In this document: in pieces, positions 23,937-35,675 of the stretch
Layout of the letters: every line of letters begins with the position of its first letter
How positions within the stretch are numbered: the stretch's first letter is position 1
DNA from: Megascapheus bottae
Taxonomy: Eukaryota > Chordata > Mammalia > Rodentia > Geomyidae
Assembly (NCBI GenBank): GCA_024803745.1
Contig: JANJXV010000004.1
Span: forward strand, 51,097,858 to 51,161,857
Length of the DNA: 64,000 bases
Direction: 5' to 3'
Notes under the pieces: generated by a model
Database searches by the model: none
What the model was told of the DNA's origin: nothing
The model's input: the letters and a program-made list of their open reading frames with translations, nothing else
Program-made: the position numbers and the translations under genes

Positions 23937-24239
23937 TCTTTTCTGTTATTCCTTTTTTTAAAAATATTTTTATTGTAATTAATAAAAGGGTTACATGATA
24001 TTTGCCAGATAGAAGGTGCATTAATTCACATACATTGATACCCTTTCACATGTTTTGGTCCCCATTACACTCCATCCCACCCCCTATCTTGGTTTTCCCC
24101 CCTTCCCTATCCAATTTCAAATAACCAAATACAAATATATCCAATATATCAGATAACAAAGTGAGCTTTTGTAACAATATGATATAACCAAGGGACAGCA
24201 AAAGAGATGAGAGATAACAAAGTACATTAAGGACAATAA

Positions 24240-27075
24240 TCATTCATTATATGGCTTTTGTTTCAATATCCTGCAGGTCCTTTCGATTAGCTTCCTACTA
24301 TATGGCCTTATGTATCAAGGTTTTGCTCTATTGCAAATCTCTGCTAGTAGAGCCCAAGGTTTCCACTGATTATGACAAATGAGGGAAACCACAGAGCCTA
24401 AGTTCCTTTGAGTCTGGCTTACTTCACTTAATATGATTTTTTCTAAGTCTTTCCATTTCCTAACAAATGGGTCGATGTCATTTTTCTGCAAAGAAATGTT
24501 TTTGCTATACAGGGTCTTTTATTATTCCATATGAAATTCTGGATTGCCTCTTCTATTTCTTTAAAGAATGACATTGGGATATTGATGGATATTGCGTTGA
24601 ATTTGTAGATAGCCCTTGGCAAGATTGTCATTTTCAAGATGTTGATTCTTCCAATCCAGGAGCATGGGAGGTTTTTCCATTTCCTCAGTTCTGCTTTAAT
24701 TTCCTTTTTCAGGGTTGTAAAGTTTTCATCAGAAAGGTCCTTTACATTCTTAGTTAAGGTAATTCCTAGGTACTTTATTTTCTTTGAGGCTCTTGCGAAA
24801 GGAGTTGCTTTCCTGATTGTTGCCTCATTCCTCTCACTGTTGGCGTAGAAGGAAGGCAGTTGATTTTTGAGGGTTAATTTTATAGCCTACTACACTTCCA
24901 ATGTTTTGAATCAGCTCAAGGAGCTTGGGAGTAGAGTCTATAGGATTCTTTAAATACAGAATCATGTCATCTGCAAAGAGGGATACTTTTACTTCCTCTT
25001 TCCCTACTTGGATCCCCTTTATGCTTGCTTCTTGCCTTATTGCACTCGCTAGGAATTCTAATACTATGTTAAAGAGGATTGGAGAGAGTGGGCATCCTTG
25101 TCTCCTTCCTGATTTTAGAGGGAATGGCTTTAGCTTGTTGCCATTAAGTACAATACTAGCTATGGGTTTGTCATACACAGCCATTGTTATATTGAGGAAT
25201 GTTCCATGGATTCCTAGTTTCTCCAGAGCTTTTAACATAAAGGGGTGTTGGATCTTGTCAAATGCCTTTTTCGCATCTATTGAGACAATCATGTGATTTT
25301 TGTCCTTGCTCCTTTTGATGTGTTGAATTATATTAATTGATTTGGTGTATGTTGAACCAGCTTTGCCTCCCTGTGATGAATCCTGTTTGATCATAGTGTA
25401 TAATTTTTTTGGTAAGTTGTTGTAGACGGTTGGCCAGTATTTTCTTGAAAAGTTTTGCATCAATGTTCATCAAAGAAATAGGTCTACAGTTCTCTTTCTT
25501 TGATGAATCTCTGTCTGGTTTGTGGATGAGGGTTATACTGGCTTCATAGAATGAGTTTGGTAAAGAACCTTCATTTTCAATTTTGTTGAAGAGCTTAAGG
25601 AGTATTGGTGTGAGCTCTGCTTTGAAGACCTTATAGAATTCAGCTGTGAATCCATCTGGCCCTGTGCTTTTCTTAGGTGGAAGGTCTCTTATTACCATTT
25701 CTATTTCAGTGCTTGAAATAGGCCTGTTTAGTTGGGTTAGTTCTTCTTCGTTCAGTATGGGTATGTTAATATTGGCTAGGAATTCATTTATTTCTTCTAG
25801 GTTCTCAGATTTGTTGGCATACAGTTTTGAGAAGTATTCCCTCATGATACTCTGGATCTTGGTAATTTCTGTCGTGATATTACCATTTTCGTCTGCGATT
25901 TTGTTTATTTCGATATCCTCTCTTCTTTTTTTGGTAAGATTTGCTAAGGGTTTGTCAATTTTGTTAATTCTTTCAAAGAACCAACTCCTTGTTTTGTTGA
26001 TTCTTTCTATAGTTTTTTTTTGGATTCCAAATCATTTAATTCTGCTTTGATTTTTAATAATTTGCTTCCTTCTACTGGGATTAGGGCTGGTTTGTTTCTC
26101 TTTTTCCAGGAGCTTAAGGTGACACATTAACTTGTTGGTTTGCGATTTTTCCAACTTGTTGTAGGCACTCAGCGCTATAAATTTTCCTCTGAGTACTGCC
26201 TTTGCTGTGTCCCAAAGGAGTTGGTATTTTGTGTGCTCCTGATTGTTAAATTTCATAAACTGTTGGATTTCTGTTATGATCTCTTCGATGACCCATTGGT
26301 GATTCAACAATGTGTTGTTCAGTCTCCATGAGTTACAGGGTTTTTGTTGGTAGAGATATGTGTTCAGTTCCAATTTGATGCCTTTGTGGTCTGAGAGCAT
26401 GTAGGGAATAATTTCAGTGTTTCTGAATCTGTCCAGGTTTGTTTTGTGGCCGAAGATGTGGTCTATTTTGGAAAATGTTCCATGTGCTGCTGAAAAAAAT
26501 GTATATTGTGTTGTTGCTGGGTGGAATATTCTGCAGATGTCTGTTAGATCTTGTTGGTCAATACAGTTGTTCAATTCTAAGGTTTCTCTCTTGAGTTTTT
26601 GCTTTGTTGATCTGTCCATAGGTAAGAGTGGTGTGTTAAAGTCACCAACAATCACTGTGTTTCGATCTATGTATGGTTTCAGTGAAAGTAAAGTTTGCTT
26701 GATGATGTTCGGAGGTCTGGGATTGGGTGTGTAGATATTTAAGGATCATTATGTCTTTCTGGATGAAAGATCCCTTTAGTAGTATGTAGTAACCTTCTTT
26801 GTCTTTTTTCACTAATTTTAGTTTGAAGTCTATTTTACCTGATATGAGGATGGTGACTCCAGCCTGTTTATAGGGGCCGTTACCTTGATAGAGTTTATTC
26901 CAACCTGTCACTTTCAAAAAATGTTTGCTTTTTGGGTAAGATGGGTCTCTTAAAGACAGCAGAACGATGGATCTTGCTTTTTGTTCCAACTAGACAAACT
27001 ATGCCGTTTAATTGGAGAGTTAAGTCCATTGATATAGAGAGTTAGGATTGGGAGAAATTTATTAATTCCTACCAT
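24240..27075 (-). pseudogene. L1 copy 2 ORF2, internally deleted
   Basis: The start ATG is at 27075. The endonuclease domain is spread over 26642-26989 and 26032-26655, with VGDFN and LSDHKGIKLEL (the SDH motif) intact. The RT region is at 25333-25845 ([13 protein letters not shown]) and 24834-25463, with [11 protein letters not shown] including the catalytic FADD. The post-RT segment ends at IAKTFLCRK near 24490, where the frame meets the far C-terminal coding sequence. Several frameshifts separate these pieces. Losing the segment after the RT and the cysteine-rich area means it cannot make normal ORF2p. Confidence 0.9.
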
Positions 27076-27179
27076 TTTTAAAAGCTTTTATTAGGGCCTG
27101 TGTCTTGACAGTTCTTGTGGTACTTAGAGGGTTTGATGTTTAGGTGCCATTTCTTCCTCTGTATTGCATTTATGTTAGT

Positions 27180-28501
27180 TTTCTATGTGTAGAACATCCT
27201 CGAGAATTTTCTGGAATGTTGGTTTGGTTGCTACATAATGTTGCAGCTTTTCCCTGGAATGGAAAGTTTTTATTGCTCCCTCAGTTATGAATGAGAGTTT
27301 AGCTGGGTACAGTATTCTTGGTTGGTAGTTATTTGGCTCAAGGGCATGACACATATGCTTCCAGTCACTTCTTGCTTACATGGTCTCTGCTGAGAAATCT
27401 CAAGTTATTCTGATTGGTTTGCATTTATAGGTGATTGATCCCTTCGCCCTGGCTGCCCTTAAGATCCTTTCTTTGGTCTCTGTTGATCCAGTTCAGATTA
27501 TAATGTGGCGGTGGGATGTTCTTTTCTGGTCAGGTCTGTTTGGGGTTCTAAAAGCTTCTTGTATCTGGATGAGCCTGCCCTTCTGGATATTTGGGAAATT
27601 CTCTGAGATGATTCCCTGAAGTATATTTCCAATACCACTGACCTCTTTCTCCACGCCCTCCTCAATACCAATTAGCCTTAAATTAGGCTTCCTAATTGTA
27701 TCTTGGACCTCCTGAAGCGCTCTCTCATATTTCCTAGATTTGGGTTGACTCATTTTCTGTTCTTTATAACAACTAATTATCTTCATCCCCAGAAATTCTC
27801 TCTTCTGCATTGTCTAACCTGCTATCAAAGCTATCTACTTTATTCTTCATCTCCCTTGCTTCTAGTTGCTCATGTTTGATGCCTTGCATCTCTTATTTTA
27901 GATCATGTATGGATTTCTTAACTCCTTGATTTCCATTTGAGTGGTTAGCTCAGTAGCTTTATTTTCTTTGGTCATTTGCTGGAGTTTGGTCTCCTTTTTG
28001 TTTGTGGATTCTATGAATTCATCCATTTTTCTTTGAAAAACCTTTATTATGGCCTCCTTTATGGCTTATTCTTTTTCACTTATCACCTTGTTTATGGTTC
28101 CCTCTTGTTTAGCTATTGCTTCCTCCCTTGTCTCTTTCTTTATATTTTCACATTTTTCATTAATGATGTTTATCAATTGCATTTGTATAGCACTTGGAAG
28201 ACTCTCCTCTAGGTTTGCCAGTGACTGTTCCATTTTCTGTTTACATTGGGTGGAGGATGTTGTTTCTTTTTTTATTATTATTAAATTGTTTTTATTGTAA
28301 TTAGTAAAAGGGTTACATGATATTTGCCAGATAGAAGGTGCATTAATTCACATACATTGATACCCTTTCACATGTCTTGGTACCCATTTCCCTCCCCCCC
28401 CACACCCCCCACCCGTCTTGGTTTTCCCCCCTTCCCTATCAAATTTCAAATATCCAAATACAAATAAATTCAATATGGGATGTTGTTTCTTGATTTGACA
28501 T
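27180..28501 (-). pseudogene. L1 copy 2 ORF1, split by a nested L1 fragment
   Basis: The start ATG is at 28501 (MSNQETTS), and within a few codons the nested element (28268-28477) interrupts. Coiled-coil coding follows from 28254 leftward, then the RRM start NLRLIGIEEG in the frame at 27493-27810, then the C-terminal part to about 27180. The 3' end is estimated. The RRM region differs from copy 1 by only a few residues. Confidence 0.85.
28268..28477 (-). mobile_element. nested L1 3'-end fragment with 13-bp TSD
   Basis: About 210 bp of antisense L1 3'UTR (poly-T, 'attgtaattagtaaaagggt', C-rich tract, 'ccctatcaaatttcaaat'). Flanked by perfect ggatgttgtttct at 28255-28267 and 28478-28490. It landed in the first codons of ORF1 of copy 2. 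Confidence 0.93.
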
Positions 28502-29216
28502 TTTTCTTGAGTTGGGCAAGTGGGAGTTGGGACAGCCCCACCTCCCTTGGTGGGGTGCTGGGACTTAGCTCTGCCTGCCTGTCAGTCTCCAGTCAATGGC
28601 CTGGGGGAGGGGGATGTTGAGGGAAGGGACAGGATTCTAAATTCCTTGCCCCCCTGCTCCTGCCAGTCTTTCTCGGGCACAGTGGAGGGGTCTGAGTTAA
28701 GTTCTATTGCTTGGCACCAGCTCTGCTTTCCCCATGTGTTTGGGGACGCGCTGTGCTACTCACGCCTCTTCGTTTGGCTGCGGGTGTTCCACAGTGTTGG
28801 GGAGTCTTTCACTCCCCTCGGATCTCAGCTGCTGCCTGTGTTCTGCATCTGGGTTCCGCTGCTTGCTGTTCTGCATCTGGGTTCCACTGCTTCTGTGGCT
28901 TGCTGGCTTCGTCCTATGCTGTTTTCTGCAGCGGTTGGGGCTGCCCGCCCAGCGCTCTCTGCTGCGGCTTTTCAGGGCTTGGAGCCGGTGGCCAGGGGTG
29001 GGGGAGGGGGTCCTCGTGTTCTGAATTCTTTGAGAAAGTTGGATGTAAGCTCTATCTGGATTTCTTTTCTGGTTTGAGTCCTTCTCCGTTGCCTTTTGAG
29101 TTTGTTGTTGTGGATTTCTTAAGGTAATTGGCTGGTGGGACTCCCTGGTTCTCTCTTCTTGTGAGAGAGAGCTAGGCAGCGTCCCTATTGTCTCGGTGCC
29201 ATCTTCTGCCTCCCCC
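28502..29216 (-). promoter_or_regulatory. L1 copy 2 5'UTR / promoter region
   Basis: GC-richer than its surroundings, with CpGs. At the 5' end the minus strand reads GGCAGAAGATGGCA (29210-29197), which contains AAGATGGC, the core of a YY1 site as known at L1 starts. A 28-bp unit is directly repeated at 28841-28868 and 28869-28896. Open plus-strand frames here are a by-product of high GC. The rest of the sequence does not resemble the copy 1 5'UTR. Confidence 0.75.
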
Positions 29217-29230
29217 TCTTTTCTGTTATT

Positions 29231-29515
29231 TCATGTTGTGGTACATGAACCTCCTTGACTTTGTAGGCTTGGTTGATGGAATATCTTACCACAGTATATG
29301 ATTTTGTACTCCTGTAACTCTTGTAATTTCTTACTGTGTACAGATTTTACAATGCTCCTGAAAGGGTTTCATGCCAGAATTCATCATATTAAAATCTTAT
29401 CATATTACCACTACTCATGGTAAACTTGCAGGTTTTAAGCAGTCTCCCCAGAGAACTGGATGAGTAGGTTCCCAAAGGGAAGAAACTAGATGATAAATAT
29501 AGATAGAAAAATATA
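29231..29515. other. unassigned sequence
   Basis: Flank of L1 copy 2. Nothing recognised. Confidence 0.5.
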
Positions 29516-29517
29516 TG

Positions 29518-29815
29518 GCTTAGCTCACCACCAGTGGTTCATATCTGAGCATTGCTGCTCAAGAATCTGAGATCTGATTGTTGTTCAAAGACAGCCTAAG
29601 CAGGATAATCTGTGACATTTATTTATTTTTTGTGATAGTAAAAATCTTGGCAAAGCTTTATTGAGTAAGCAAGCAAGTAAGCAGTCAGATAAAAAGAATA
29701 CAGACAACTAGAAAGGCAGAGACTTTCATCTTCAATTATTCGATAAAGCCAGAAGTGGAGCTATGGCTCAAGTGATAGACTATTAATATTGAGTAAAAAT
29801 ATTCAGGGACAGCCA
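29518..29815 (+). mobile_element. B1/7SL-ID fused SINE, old and interrupted
   Basis: The 7SL-like half at 29518-29620 ('cagtggttcatatctgag') is separated by about 130 bp from ID-half sequence at 29748-29813 ('gaagtggagctatggctcaa'). Confidence 0.6.
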
Positions 29816-30085
29816 GGCACAGTGGCTCACACCTGTAATGCTAGCTACTCAGGAGGCTGAGATCTGAGGATTGTGATTTAAAGCCAGCGAGAGCATCAAA
29901 TACCATGACACACTTATCTCCAATTAACTACTAGAGAATTGGAAGTGGGCTGTGGCTCAAGTGGTAAGGCAATACCTTGAGCTGAAGAGCTCAGGGACAG
30001 TGGCCAGGCCCAAAGTTCAAGTCCCATGATCCACAGGGACAGCACCAAAACCTTGAGTTCAATTCTCAGGAATGGCATGCATACA
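29816..30085 (+). mobile_element. B1/7SL-ID fused SINE, well preserved
   Basis: A 7SL/Alu-like left half ('cagtggctcacacctgtaat', 'gctactcaggaggctgagat') is joined to an ID-like right half ('gtggctcaagtggtaaggca', 'cccaggccc'-type, 'agttcaagtccc'). This is the clearest example of the fusion in the window, and it inserted just beside an older copy. Confidence 0.9.
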
Positions 30086-31095
30086 ACCCCCCACCCCCCC
30101 ACACACACCAATCACATCACTATTACTATATTTTTCACAGGCATATTTTTAATTTTCAAGAGAAGTGATTAACACTCTTAGCTATTAGTCATACACTTTT
30201 ATATGAATGATAATTCATAATTGCAGGAGGAATGGCTAAAAGTAGTTTCCTTCTGTAAAATGAGAGTTGAAGTGCAGCTAATTTGCAAGTGCTCTTTGCA
30301 ATTTTACCTGGGTGATCTGATGAAAACATAGGTATAGCATCTGTAATGCATTGATTAAATGCAGCTTTCCTTTAGTTCTTGATTCAGGAAATAAGAGGAG
30401 AAGAGGTCATGCTGCAAGGGGTGGGGTGGAGAGGGAGTGGGAAATAGATCCAGACATCAGAGCAAAACAATATTTGTAAATTGCATGGGATAAGGACTGT
30501 GCAGCAATTGATGACATGAGACATGGATAGCATCCAGGATGATACTGAGATCCCTATTTAAGTCAACAAGTACAGTCTGATCTGTTCTTCCTAATCTCGC
30601 ATTTCTTTCTTTTCTTTTTTACCATTTAATGTATTTCAGATGCTTTTCATGTGTGTAGATACCATAATTAAATTTAATATTTTTTTATCATTCTTTATTT
30701 CTGCAGGTATCAAATAAAAATTTTTACACTTTAAGTTTCCAGATTGATTGGAAGAAACATGGAAATTACTACTGCATTCCAATGAAATTCTGAATGAACT
30801 GAAACATAAACAACACTTCTTAGATTGTAAGAGAAACAACTACAAAAAGAGTGAACAGAAACTGAGATAATTGCAGATCACTAGAAAAGAAATTTACAAT
30901 CAAATATTTATATAGGATACAGTAAAATGAATGTACTGAGGGAATTTCATAGTGTTAGATATATTACAAAGAAAGAAATCAATATGGAATAATATAACAT
31001 TTCAGAAAAGAGATTGAATCATATTTACATAAGAATATAAAAATAAAACTATTAAAATTGGATAAGTCAATGAAAAAATAAAATATAAATAAATG
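30086..31095. other. unassigned AT-rich intergenic sequence
   Basis: Short (AC)n at 30090-30110. No gene recognised. Confidence 0.5.
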
Positions 31096-31099
31096 TAAT

Positions 31100-31660
31100 C
31101 AAAGAAATTTTATTCTAGAAATATCAGTAAAAATGATGAGCTTCTTCTAATCTGGAAAACTGAAGATAAATAGAATAGAAATCACTCCACCAGAATTGCA
31201 AGAGCAATATTATAAGATACACTAAAGAGCTTTGAGAACCATACTGTGTCCACATTTCTGATGATGGAGATAAAATGAACAATTGTCTCAAAGACAATGT
31301 CAAAATTATATACATTTTCAGAATACAAGCTAATAAACAAATGCCAATTGGATTCCCAAATATCCACAAAGAACAAGTTAAATTTAAAATCACAAATATA
31401 TTTTCATTTATAGTAACACCTATCAAAATTCCTAAGAGCATGAGGGAATTTACAGTGACCCTGAAAGAAGAATTTTACAAAAGAATATGTAAACACATTA
31501 ATCAATCATAATGATAAAAATAAATTCAACTTTCCTAATCAAAGAAGTATTAAATAAAGAAGTATCCTATACTCCTGGATGGCAAATTGTGCCACATCTT
31601 CTCATTTTTATTTGTAGTTTCAATATACTATCAATCAACCAAGTTATATCGGAAACCTTG
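31100..31660 (+). mobile_element. probable ancient L1 ORF2 remnant
   Basis: The plus frame at 31275-31511 resembles L1 ORF2 after the RT core (NKQMPIGFPNIHK..., KSMREFTVTLKEEFYKRI), and 'tactcctggatggcaaat' follows as in L1. Heavily decayed. Confidence 0.5.
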
Positions 31661-31705
31661 AAGATCTGATTCATAGTTAAGTGGTAGAGCCAAAGTTCAG
31701 AAAAG

Positions 31706-31959
31706 AAAAGTCAATATCGGCCAGGAGTTTGGCCTAGTGGTTTTGGCCTAGCATGCACGCATGCAGGAAGACTCAGGTTTGATTACTCGGTACCATAAAC
31801 ATTGAAAAGCCAGAACTGGTGCTGTGGCTCAAGTGGTAGAGCTTCAGCCTTGAGGAAAGCCCTAGGACAGGGCTCAGACCCTGAGTTTAGTCCTTAAGAC
31901 TGGCAAAAAAAAAAAAAAAAGAAAGAAAGAAAAGATAAAAGAAAAAAAAAGTCAGTATC
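31706..31959 (+). mobile_element. dimeric ID/tRNA-like SINE with 13-bp TSD
   Basis: Body 31719-31946, ending in a long A/GAAA tail. The flanks aaaagtcaatatc (31706-31718) and aaaagtcagtatc (31947-31959) differ at one base. A short 'tttggcctag' segment is duplicated in the left monomer. Confidence 0.9.
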
Positions 31960-32295
31960 AATGAGGAAAACACAAAATCGGTCACTGTGTAAATTAATGG
32001 CTTTCTGTAACAGTCACTCATTAAGATGCTTGGGAATCAATAAAAGAATGAGTTAGTGGAATAGGTATAGAACCTATGATTGCACTAATATGGATAACAA
32101 ATAATGAATATGAATAATGACAAATGAGCAAAACTGACAATATGGTGAAAAAATCCAACTTTAACCAACAGAACAATTGAATATTTAAATACAACACCAG
32201 GGCTTCAAGAGCTTGTAGGGGTTATTCTATTAAGTCTGCACTCATGTTTCATTTGACAGTTTTTTTTTCTCAGTATCTCTAATACATTTATGTTG
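31960..32295. other. unassigned sequence
   Basis: AT-rich, nothing recognised. Confidence 0.5.
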
Positions 32296-32505
32296 ATGGC
32301 TATTTTTTTCCCCAGTCCTGGGCCTTGAGCTTAAGGACTGAGCATTGTCTTGGGTTTTCTCAAAGCTCTACCACTTGAGCCACAACACCACTTCCAGCTT
32401 TTTTCTATGTATGTGGTACTGAGGAATCAAACCCCGGCTTTCATGCATGCTAGACAAGCACTCAACCACTAGGCCAAACTCCCTTCCCCAATGGCTAATT
32501 TTTTT
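32296..32505 (-). mobile_element. dimeric ID/tRNA-like SINE with TSD
   Basis: Minus-strand copy at 32310-32490 flanked by atggctattttttt (32296-32309) and atggctaattttttt (32491-32505). Confidence 0.9.
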
Positions 32506-33425
32506 AGGTTACAGTGTTTATGATCCTTTAAATCTTTCTATACTGGAAAGATTAGCGATTTTATAGTAACTTTTACTGATATTCAATTTAGATATTTTTA
32601 ACACAAAATCCTTAGTTCATGCAATTTTTCTTTGACAAATATTTTTGGTGATATGCCTATTTTCAATGAAATTTTTCATAATATTTTAGGGAATATTTTC
32701 ACTTAATACACTAGAGATTATGGATTATAATCATGACTTTCCTTCAGCTTCCTTCTTCTAGGTATTTTTTAATTGTAATGTTTATACACAAAAATATTAT
32801 TTATTAATTACAGAAATATCTCAAAATGTTGACTGCATTAATATCTGTTTTAGTCTTGCTTTGAATAAAGCAATAATGCATATTATTAGATACTTTTTTT
32901 ATTGTTGGATTTTTACTTAAGCATGTATTTATCACTTTCCAGTCCTACCTAATTAACTTTTTCTATCCTATATTAGTCAAAATATTTCCTTGATGATTTT
33001 GTTGTTATCTTTCACTAAGCCTGTACATTTGATGACAGTTTGGAAGAAAACATTTTACAATATCTGAAGTGGAACTTGTGTCAGGAGTCAAGGTGCTGGC
33101 TACATCCTGTAGTACCTGTTGTATCACCAACATGAATAAATTTAAACCACGATAGCTATAGCATTAAAACATATTTAAATAAGTAATAAGTAATGTAAAA
33201 AAGTAGCTATAATACCTTTTCAGACAAGATATAATTGTGAATTACAGTTACCTTTCTATTTATACCAACAATGATCTCATTCCTTTAGCTAGAAAGTGAA
33301 GAATGCCATATATGACCACTGTAAATGCCTACAAGGTCCATGAGAGATTATTTATGCAGAATTACATACCATCTTAGAATTACCACGTATTTTTATTGAC
33401 ATTGATTTTTACATCATATTTCAAC
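32506..33425. other. unassigned AT-rich sequence
   Basis: 'gatttttacatcatatttca' at 33404-33424 resembles an unclassified repeat at 55150. Otherwise nothing recognised. Confidence 0.5.
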
Positions 33426-33656
33426 CGATGTATATTTCTTTCTTTCTTTCTTTCTTTCTTTTTTTTTTTTTGCCAGTCCTGGGCTGGAGCTCAGGGCCTG
33501 AGCACTGTCCTTGGGTTTTTCTACCACTTGAGCCTCAGCACCAGTTCTGGCTTTTTTCTAGGTATGTGGTACCGAGGAATCGAACCCGGGTCTTCGTGCA
33601 TGCTAGGCAAGCACTCAACCATTAGGCCAAACTCCCGGCCCCGATGTGCATTTCTT
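33426..33656 (-). mobile_element. dimeric ID/tRNA-like SINE with 15-bp TSD and (TTTC)n tail
   Basis: Minus-strand SINE at 33441-33641 whose A-rich tail has become (GAAA)n. Flanks cgatgtatatttctt (33426-33440) and cgatgtgcatttctt (33642-33656) differ at two bases. Confidence 0.9.
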
Positions 33657-35200
33657 AACAGATTTTTTTTTTATTCTAACAAGACTCAAGATCTAGACTG
33701 AAATTATAAATTACGATTCCAAAAGAGAAAAATGTGCTATTAGAAGAAGTCCCAGACAAAAGACTTCTCAGAAAGCCTCCAGAGAATAGAACTACTATCA
33801 AACAGAAAATGAACTTTTTATTCTGAAACTCTTCTTCTTGATGAGGATAGATATTGCTTCTAAAACTCTGAGTAAAATAAAAACAAGTACTGCTAAAATG
33901 TTTCTCTCACAGAAAAAAAAAATTGGTTCTGTCACATTAATGATGAAATAACAGAAGATAGCAGTATGTTGAGAAACAAGCTTCATTTGTACTTTTTCTT
34001 GGTAGTGCTTTCCGTCACTGGGCAGAGTTGAAAATCCAGAAACAGTCTCTAGTTGCTCAGAACTAACAAGGAAACAATTCAAGTGGTATTGAAGAATGGA
34101 TAATGAATGTGTTTCTTACAGCCATTAAACATTACTGATGGAGTCTGAATTTAGGTGATATTTTTACAGTTGTAATTATAAAATAAAAAGATATTTTTCT
34201 CATTCACTTACTATATTGGCTGATTTTTTTCAATAAAATATTTGAGAAAAAATTCAGCTTCCATCACGTGAACACTGTGCATAGACACTGGTTGCAGGGT
34301 AGAAAGACTGAGAAAGTCTATGTTGCTTTCCAGTTGTGTTCTTGTTCACTATGAAAACTGGAACAAATGTGTGAACTCTTCTGAGGATCAATTTCTCCAT
34401 CTAGGTAAGCATGTGGTAGAGATATTATGCTATTTTAAAGATTATGGAATGCACTCTTGAAATTTCTGATATATTCCTTAACCTTCTCCGTAGTTTATCT
34501 CAACTGAACTTAATTTTGAATTCTTTGCCAAAGAAGTAGGCATTTGAGAGCCATGAGACATGCTTTAGAGTCTTTCACTGATAGTTTTTTATTTCCATGG
34601 TGTAAATTTAAGTTGCTCATTTTTCCATTCTTACCTCCTTCCCAAAGAAATCCACTTTGACTATCTCTAAAAATGTGTTTCCAGATTGACTATATACCAT
34701 AACACTCTATTGTGCTCAGAATTAGAATATATAACTACTTTGGTATTGGATAAATAACACGTTTAAAACTATATTTAAGAAATTGAACAGAATTCTTTGG
34801 AGAAAAAAATCACAGCTTCCTTTTGCACAACTCTAGCATTTTCCTGAGAGGAAATATTTATTTCCACATATTTTAGAAAATTCCTAATATTCAATGGAGA
34901 AGTTCAGATAATTGTGAATGTTAAATTAATGAATCCATTTCACTGAAACCAAGCTTCTGTTAATTTTTTTTTCACTTTTCACCAATTCTTACTATTAAAA
35001 ATGTTGAATTTAAAATGTAGTTATATTATTTGAATAATTTACAGTACTAGTAAGTAAAATAGGATAAAATAAACTGATTTGCAATTAACAAATGCCTCAA
35101 TATCCCTGTCTTGAGGGACAACACTATCTTTGCATTCTCATCTGTATATACAAGTATAACATAGTTCTCTGATAAATGAGAGCCAAAAGCTATTAAAATA
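33657..35200. other. unassigned AT-rich intergenic sequence
   Basis: The 94-codon minus frame at 33798-34082 has no recognisable domain. No repeat identified. Confidence 0.55.
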
Positions 35201-35201
35201 A

Positions 35202-35451
35202 ATAGTTCAGGCATTGTTACTATATCTGACTTTGTTATCTGGTATATTATATATATGTTTATTTTCTTATTTGAAATAGAAAAGGGAAGGGGGAAAAACA
35301 AGTTGATTGGGAGGGGGTGGGGGAAGAGAAATGGGGACAAAAACATAAAAAGGAGTAACAATGTGTGAGCACTAATGCACCTCCTATTTGACAGTTGTAA
35401 CTGTAACCCCTCTATACATTATCTCGATAATAAAAAATATATATAGTTCAG
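35202..35451 (+). mobile_element. short L1 3' end with 9-bp TSD
   Basis: L1 3'UTR at 35211-35442 with G-rich block ('gattgggagggggtggggga'). Flanked by atagttcag at 35202-35210 and 35443-35451. Confidence 0.88.
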
Positions 35452-35629
35452 AGGATGGGAGTTTTGCCTAGTGGTAGAATGCTTGCCTAGAATGCATGAA
35501 TACTCAGGTTGAATTACTTTGTACCACATACATAGAAAAAGTGGTGCTGTGGCTCAAGTGGTAGAGTGCTAGCTTTGATAAAGACCTAGGGCGGGGCTCA
35601 GGTCCTGAGTTCAAGCCCCAGGACTGGCA

Positions 35630-35675
<46 letters not shown>

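Larger units (their letters stand above)
23937..29230 (-). mobile_element. L1 copy 2, antisense, 5' end intact, internally deleted, with TSD
   Basis: A perfect 14-bp repeat, tcttttctgttatt, at 23937-23950 and 29217-29230 brackets the element. Right to left: 5'UTR (29216-28502), ORF1 (from 28501), ORF2 (from 27075) and 3'UTR. ORF2 jumps near 24485-24500 from the post-RT segment to the last part of the protein, so roughly 1.3 kb present in copy 1 is missing. A second L1 3' fragment is nested at 28268-28477. Its body is closer to intact than copy 1, with longer open frames, so it is probably younger. Confidence 0.93.

Noticed and set aside
28520..29127. Overlapping Cys/Leu-rich frames (185, 105 and 138 codons)
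   Set aside because: They lie antisense in the GC-richer L1 copy 2 5'UTR, and several frames are open at once because of base composition.
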